Source: Trileptium ribeirensis (lineage: Eukaryota > Nematoda > Enoplea > Enoplida > Thoracostomopsidae). From it: a stretch of 64,000 nt of DNA. Positions 57,950-64,000 of the stretch are shown here, piece by piece. The notes beneath the pieces were generated by a model. It did not search any database. It saw nothing but the letters and a program-made list of their open reading frames with translations, and was not told the origin of the DNA. The position numbers and the translations under genes are program-made. The number at the start of each line of letters is the position of its first letter. The stretch's first letter is position 1. Where the stretch lies: the NCBI GenBank assembly GCA_030248225.1, contig JASANE010012217.1:60445-124444 (forward strand). The letters run 5' to 3'.

Positions 57950-59035
57950 AAAACAAGGTCTTCCTGGACTTGAAAAACGCCTTCGTGCACATGCCTTACG
58001 ATGTCATCTGGGCCCCGTTGCCATCGCACTAATACTAGCAGCACCGTCCGCTGTCCAGTGAGTACTTCGAAAAGTACATGCAGAGGATCAAAATCCTTTA
58101 CACTAATACCAGCAGCACCGTCCGCTGTCCAGCGAGTACTTCGGAGCCGTTTCCAATCACCGTCCTATTCATCAAGGGTAACCTCTGTTACCACTACTTT
58201 TCATCCTATGTGTGGATACTTTCTATGACGACACTAAACGCCTCACCAGTGGGCACTCCCCTATGCCGATGACGTCTTCATTACATGCGAGACGCAACAA
58301 CAAATAGAGAGTCGATGAGTAGTACTTACAGCCAAACAGCTACGGATTACGGTAAACATTCACATGACGGAACACCTGCAAACTTGACAACAGACCGGTG
58401 GAGCCATCAGCGTCAAAAGCTACCAGCTGAAGAAGACGACTGAGTTTACATATCTCGGCCCAGTATTAATTATCGAGGGCCTTTCAAAGACATGCGCTCG
58501 CATCAATGCTGCGCCAAGTGGCTGGAGTTCTCTGCGATTGCCCAATGCGGGTGAATACGAAAGACTAGGTCTAAAAACTGTCATTTGCGGTGTCTACATG
58601 CAGGTATCGGAATCTTGACCCGCAACCGCCAAACACGAGCAAGCCCTCAACGCTATGGCAGTTAAGGTGAATATGGCTGCTGGAACTCACGCGCTCCCAC
58701 CACGCGACGAAAGTGGACGCGCGTCGTCGAATGGTGGCGGCACCTATTGCGAACAAGATGCAGGGGTCCCGACTTCGCTGGTTCAGTCATGTTGCGCAGA
58801 GCACAAAGTCACTGCGGTAACAACGGCCTATCAACTCGCACCATCGGGCCGACGACCACGAAGCTGCCCAAAATAGCGTTAGATAGACTGCATGAAACAC
58901 GACGTGCCCGCTATGCGGCTCACGTCGGAGGATAACCAGGATTAAGCCAAATGAAAGAGGCTTGCCGAACAGTGTATCGTGCGACGGCGCGAGGCGAAAG
59001 GCCAGCCTGGTCGCGGGATGCACGCTAGATAGAAG
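57950..59035 (+). pseudogene. Second LINE reverse transcriptase remnant
   Basis: Translated pieces in order: FLDLKNAFVHMPYDVIWAP at about 57964 (family: LDxxKAFDxVP..xxW; here the catalytic Asp of AFD is lost), a region with two direct copies of ACTAATACTAGCAGCACCGTCC-like sequence (58028 and 58102), KKTTEFTYLGPVLI at about 58433 (family xxFxYLGS), RINAAPSGWSSLR, and a C-terminal stretch at 58740-59035 (LRRAQ; GRRPRSCPK; ALDRLHETRRARYAAHV; ERPAWSRDA). Many frameshifts. The GC content is much higher than its surroundings, a sign of a recent or differently composed insertion. Confidence 0.7.
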
Positions 59036-60509
59036 AAGTCATATAAAGTATATTAATATGTCTGAGATTAAAGAAGCTTGATTTATGTTAAGACGCTGCA
59101 AAAATAGTGACGACCTTACACAATGGCACTACTGACACATTTTAATATAAGTATTTTAATGTTATGTATACCCTGGGTTCGTTTAGAAGTCTTGATTTGC
59201 ATTATATATCGATATTTTTTGATAATCTAGACGTTTTTAAAGTTTTTTAGTTTGGGCTAAGATTGGCAGCAGATTATTTCTAAATTGTTGTGCCTGACAA
59301 AATTTGGGATAGCGCACCTACTTCCAGTGACATGATACTGAGTTCCAGTTCATTATAATCTAATAATATTTACGGGTTTAGTGTTGAGTTTTATCGTATT
59401 TAATAAACCATATTCATCTTACACTTGGGAACAAGCGACAAATATATTAAACCATACCAATATCCGTAACAATATTTTGTATGAATCCTAGAAAAATAAG
59501 CCTGGCACTCGTGGTTGATATCTGGTGGCTGTTTTACAGTTTGTTGTTGAGATAGCTCCTTGTTTCTTCCCACAGATTGATGCATTAGAGAAAGAAACTG
59601 GTTGGTTTCAGCTATAAAAACCTCAGGCAGAGAGCTTGGTTTTGTTCATTCGCCAAAAGAAATTTGACCCAGCTCGTAGTCAAATAAAACTGACAAAATA
59701 GCGGCCGGCAAACATAGTATTGTTGTCACAACCGTAAAGCTGTGAAGCATCTTTTCGGTTTTTGGCAGGTTATATGATATAAGACTACCAAATGATTAGT
59801 TAATCGTAATCCTTGATAATAACATTGATTGGATTAAAATTTCTTGCCGATTAACATGTTTATACCCAGAGTGATAACACAATATTATTTTGACAAATCA
59901 AAAGCTTAAATTCTGTGGCTGGTAGCATACTACGGCGTCATAGGTAGGTATGCTAAATCTTCAGATATGGTCTGAAATCCGTTGTATAAAAATTGTGCTA
60001 GTATATCATAGCGCAGTTTGTGTAAACGCTCCAATTTCGTATGACAGCTGCAAGCCTCCGAGAGACTAGCATAAAAGCATTTCGTACCGTAAATCGGAGA
60101 AAGAAGTATTAGCAATTTGGAACAATGTTTGAATGAACCTAGGATGGATACGCAACAGTAGTAATAGCACAGGTATGTCATTTAATACAAATTATTTAAA
60201 ATCAGAACAAATTTTTCTAATAATTTATTACGTATATAGTGCACGAATTGTTACAAATTTTTAGAATGCATATTGCATACAACTTTCAACATAGCAGTGA
60301 CGTCACTCCATGTACTGCTCTCTCCTATAGAAACTTATTTAAAATAAACGGTATAAATGTCAACATATATGCGTCATTACTTCGTGCACGCAATACCGCT
60401 AGATATCTGCTTTTTACGACTTGATTTCCGCCGGATATAAAGAATATTTAAAAGTCATTTCTCAAACCAAAATTTTCCCAAAATATAACCGTCATTGCAT
60501 GAGGTGAAA

Positions 60510-60660
60510 ACCGAGCTTTAGCTCGGTCGACTCCGCTCGGCCTAAGCCATCAAGCTGAGACTGGCTTAGAGACTATATACAAAAATCTCAATGAGCTGAG
60601 CAGCCTAGTTTGGAGCTTCAAATTGTACACAGCAGCCGAGTTAAGCGGAACTTAATTATA
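60510..60660. repeat. Palindromic AGCTCGGT-rich segment
   Basis: ACCGAGCTTTAGCTCGGT is an almost perfect palindrome at 60510-60527. Related GAGCTGAG / CTCGGCC words follow to 60660, and a similar composition occurs at 49835-49940. Possibly a small non-autonomous element. Confidence 0.35.
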
Positions 60661-63657
60661 GAAAAGGTGGTTGGTTGGGATTAATCTAACATTATTACTA
60701 TAATGTTTTGGTTTTATTTACACCATATCACTTTCCATTCAGATTTTTATATTAGCGTTTCAGGTTACTCGCTACAAACATTCGTTATTCGCCAATAGTA
60801 ATGGGAAAACCAGGATTCTGGACCCCAGGCTAGTATAGATTTTTGTGTCGCCCAAACGACGTGATCAAGCATTCCATCACAATTTTATAAACTAACGGAG
60901 TAGCGTTTATCAAAATGCAAAGGTGTCGGAATGAAAAATTAGGTCTCGTACTCAGTTCTACTCCGCACCGCTCAGACTAATTTGGCTTTACTTTTCATGT
61001 TGCATAGCTTAAGACAATACATCTATAACATTAACAAATCCTTACATGAGGTAATAATGAAATGCCAGAATATGTCAAAGAAATTAAGCGCAGTAGCCAG
61101 AATTTGCAAATGCATCTTACGCCAAAGTATTCATTACAATTTGCTATATATAAAACGGAACTTATGTTTTCTATGAAAAACACTGTATTTAAATCTGGCC
61201 CTGGTGGCAATGCAACAAATAAGAGTGACCTCGAGATTACTAGTTATAATTATAAATCTGAAAATACACAGTTGTAAGTTTACGGGTCGTTGCCAGTCTT
61301 GTATGCTATGTTATTATGGACCACCAACATTTTAATTTACACGGAAAAGGAATTCGGTGTCAAATGTTGATGCCAATTAGTTGTGTGCCTTCAATTACTA
61401 CACAAAAAGGCTATGATTGATATGTGATATAAAACAATATGCGGTTTTGAATACTGTTCATTATAGGATTTCTCACATAGCATGACACGACTGCCACGTC
61501 TTTAGCCAAGTTATTAGACAATGTTTTAGCCTAAAGTTTTCCAATCATAATGATCCGTCTTGGTCGTTACCTAAATTATTTTACATAACGATTTCAATAT
61601 ACTGCAAACACAAACAGGTATTTAGATATTTAGAGACCGCATAATTTTGAACTTATTCCATATTGCAGTTGCGCCTTTAATCAGTAAATTCGGCAAAATG
61701 CGCAGTTTTCGTGATAATACTCACAATAATAACTCACAAAAGTATCCTGTACCATACATTTCGCTGTGTCCAATGTAAAGACTCGACGCCGACGGTCAAA
61801 TCGAACTGTCAATCGTTTCCGAAAAGTGTATTGTTGCCTATAAAGGTAGCGTTTTGCGACGTAGATAGGCTTGTACTATTCAGCTGTTGCTTTTGCTTTT
61901 CTTTTGTTTTTAATAAGGCCAATTTATACAGTATATGGGATTTAGCCAACCGAGGTGCCTCTGTATTAGTTAAAACTTATAATTTCCTACAACGGTGACT
62001 CGGGGGTGGTTGAGAATTAGTAGTAATGCTATATACCTTTTAATGTTTTAATTAGCTATATAACCACTTTGATCAAATTATATGTATGTTATTATACAAA
62101 TAAACCTGGATTATGTGTTTGTAGTTGAGAAAAAAGATAACATTGTGCACGTAATGATATGGTGTCAGCTACCCGCAAGTTACTTAGCTGCAGGAGCAAT
62201 TCTTACGATGCTTAGGTACGAAAATATTGCAAGATTAACATTATTGCATATAAATTAACGGTAATACGGCTTAAAATAGAGGGAACTAAAATTATTTTGT
62301 TTAGTACAAATAGAGACTCCATCTTAACAAATACCCACTGCGATGAGTTACCCCATACCCATTACGCCAATACCCCATACGATATGTTATCGACAAGTCA
62401 TTGGATTCATAACTACTTGGAACTACTTTACATGATGTTCCCATAATGATCGCTAAAATTTCTGTCCGTTTCAATTGGGGGCGCCGAATAAATATGATCC
62501 CGACTTAAATCAACGTTGTGTGCAGCATGTCAATTCAACTTGAACCAAACGAGTCATGTAGAAACAAACAATCCAAAAACGATCGAAATTAATTAGGATG
62601 AGTATAGTCGTTCCAAATTAAGATTTGATCATGTAAATTACAAAACTTAAGCGAAGTTGAAACAAATCTCTGTCTTCAACATACATCTGCGCTCTAAAAA
62701 CCACTGATACCGTTTTCTGCATAAGCTCATTGGCGTAATTTCTATATACCCAAGACTACAATCACAAATCACATAATCACACCCCAAGGCTACAGCAGGA
62801 CCTCGATTTGAAATATTTTTGGCGCTAAACCAATTGCATCAAATACAATCGTGAACGGTGAAATTAAAAAGACATCTTTAAGAGTAAACGGATTTAATTG
62901 TGCTCGGCTTAAATAAAAGTCAAGGCTTATTGAAACTGACATTCCGACAGGAAACTGCTTTAAATCGTATCAATCTTTGTGGGCATATCTTGCAGGAGTT
63001 TCGTATAATAAACCTTTATTACTGCTCATATATTGTACTTTGCTATGAAAGCTATTTTATTAACATGAAAACAATTGTATCAATAGCAGCAACGTATTAC
63101 CGGAAGGAACTCAAATGTATTTACTACCTAATATATGCACGGCTCCTGGCTACTTTTGCCATCGTGTTAAATATTTGCAGAAGTATCGGTCTTCAGATAA
63201 GCTTGATCTGTGGCAGCGAGGTGATATATGTAAATTCAAAATAGGATTATTATAAGTTGCAAACGCCTACAGAAATCAATTCAGGTCTTTTTCAGAAGTA
63301 ATACCGGATCCTATCACAACCAAGAGTCTGACATATACATGTTTCAGAAACGGCACATCATCATTACCATTTACATATGTGCTTGATTATTGAATGGCGT
63401 GCCACATATAAACATGACATAACGCCAGGTATTTTTGTACCACTGCATTCCGCTGCTTATATTTGTTTATGAATCTGTGCCAATTTCAAAGTAAACATTC
63501 GCTGTCAGGGGAGTAGCCAGGATTTTAAAAAACGGAGAGACCAGCCTCACAGATGGCGGCGAGAAAGGGAAGTGGCTCCAACAAATTTTTTTTATTTCAT
63601 ACATTCACAGTTACCTAGTAACAAAAATGATCTATACCTACTCCGTCGACAGACAAT

Positions 63658-63797
63658 TTTAATTGACGGAGGCAAGACGAGCCACCGAAGGTGGCGAGTC
63701 GCAGCCGGAGGCGTACATTTAACTTTATTGATTGACGGAGGCAAGACGAGCCACCGAAGGTGGCGAGTCGCAGCCGGAGGCGTACATTTAACTTTAT
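63658..63797. repeat. Two tandem ~69-bp GC-rich units with an internal hairpin
   Basis: ATTGACGGAGGCAAGACGAG...GTCGCAGCCGGAGGCGTACA, then TTTAACTTTA, occurs twice without differences. Each unit contains GAC-GAG-CCACC-GAA-GGTGG-CGA-GTC, which can fold into a hairpin with a GAA loop. Confidence 0.8.
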
Positions 63798-64000
63798 ATA
63801 TATCAATATACTAGACGCAAAATTTCAATTTTCTCTGTGACTTTTTTTTGTTTGTCACAGACAGGTCTGCAGGTTGAACGCCTGGGCCGATTTTAGAAAT
63901 TTTTTTTTCTTCGTGTTGCATATTCTCTTGCGGAGTGCCCTTTCATTGAACATTTGCTTAATTTTGAGTACAAAGCAGAGCACACTAAACTGAGAACATA

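Larger units (their letters stand above)
55040..64000. other. Region upstream of the first CASK coding exon
   Basis: Apart from the repeats listed (70-bp array, LINE remnant, palindromic segment, GC-rich duplication, a C-rich remnant at 56500-56820 and a CAGGGGAGTAGCCAGG terminus at 63508), I see no exon or promoter I can support. The 114-codon frame at 62900-63244 (+) is AT-rich with no motif. A 5' non-coding exon of CASK is likely somewhere here or further right. Confidence 0.4.

Noticed and set aside
62900..63244. 114-codon plus-strand frame.
   Set aside because: AT-rich composition, no motif, no splice-site support; within expectation for chance in AT-rich DNA of this size.

Overview
This is animal (metazoan) nuclear DNA. 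It is AT-rich (roughly 35% GC by eye), contains no long uninterrupted genes, and carries GT..AG introns of about 0.7-30 kb, LINE, SINE and MITE remnants, fold-back elements and many minisatellites. The species cannot be named from the sequence. The conserved exon layout but diverged protein suggests an invertebrate bilaterian or basal metazoan with a repeat-rich genome.

The backbone of the window is one gene on the minus strand, read from about 55.0 kb down to 1.8 kb. It is a CASK (LIN-2 type MAGUK) orthologue. I reconstructed eleven coding exons with splice sites and exon-to-exon phases that agree throughout (413, 113, 106, 78, 176, 176, 123, 84, 136, 128 and 78 nt; 537 codons from the first Met of the first exon). 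They encode a Gln-rich N-terminal extension, the CaM-kinase-like domain, the calmodulin-binding/autoinhibitory helix, a linker and the L27 region. The sequence keeps CASK's pseudokinase signature (HRD-x-R-P-H-C, and GFS where active kinases have DFG). A possible twelfth exon near 1.4-1.5 kb resembles the next CASK segment but is one base out of phase. PDZ, SH3 and guanylate-kinase exons were not found and presumably lie left of base 1.

Layout. 1-1.4 kb: a 507-bp MITE with TAA target duplications. 1.39-1.85 kb: L27 exon(s). 1.85-31.58 kb: one very large CASK intron. It holds a pyrimidine-rich tract (3.2-3.96 kb), a transposase-like N-terminal fragment with a PIP-box motif (11.5 kb), two head-to-tail elements built of ~350-bp monomers (12.44-15.83 kb), an inverted pair flanking them (10.57/16.8 kb), a ~90-bp minisatellite (17.2-17.9 kb), a candidate start exon (18.8-19.0 kb), a MITE-like element (19.4-20.3 kb), a broken LINE (20.66-22.07 kb), a CTR copper-transporter-like exon (26.64-26.85 kb), an inverted repeat (28.44-28.86 kb) and a frameshifted GPCR-like fragment (29.7-30.06 kb). 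31.58-55.0 kb: ten CASK exons, with introns holding fold-back elements (36.0-36.74 and 40.86-41.32 kb), an inverted partial copy of the monomer element (39.55-40.28 kb), SINEs and tandem repeats. 55.0-64 kb: upstream or 5' intron sequence with a 70-bp x 9 minisatellite, a second LINE remnant and a 66-bp GC-rich duplication.

Nothing here is bacterial; there are no operons, CRISPR arrays or rRNA genes. The most unusual items are the altered pseudokinase motifs and Gln-rich N-terminus of the CASK protein, nested exon candidates in its giant intron, and an apparently uncatalogued fold-back repeat family with a palindromic loop.
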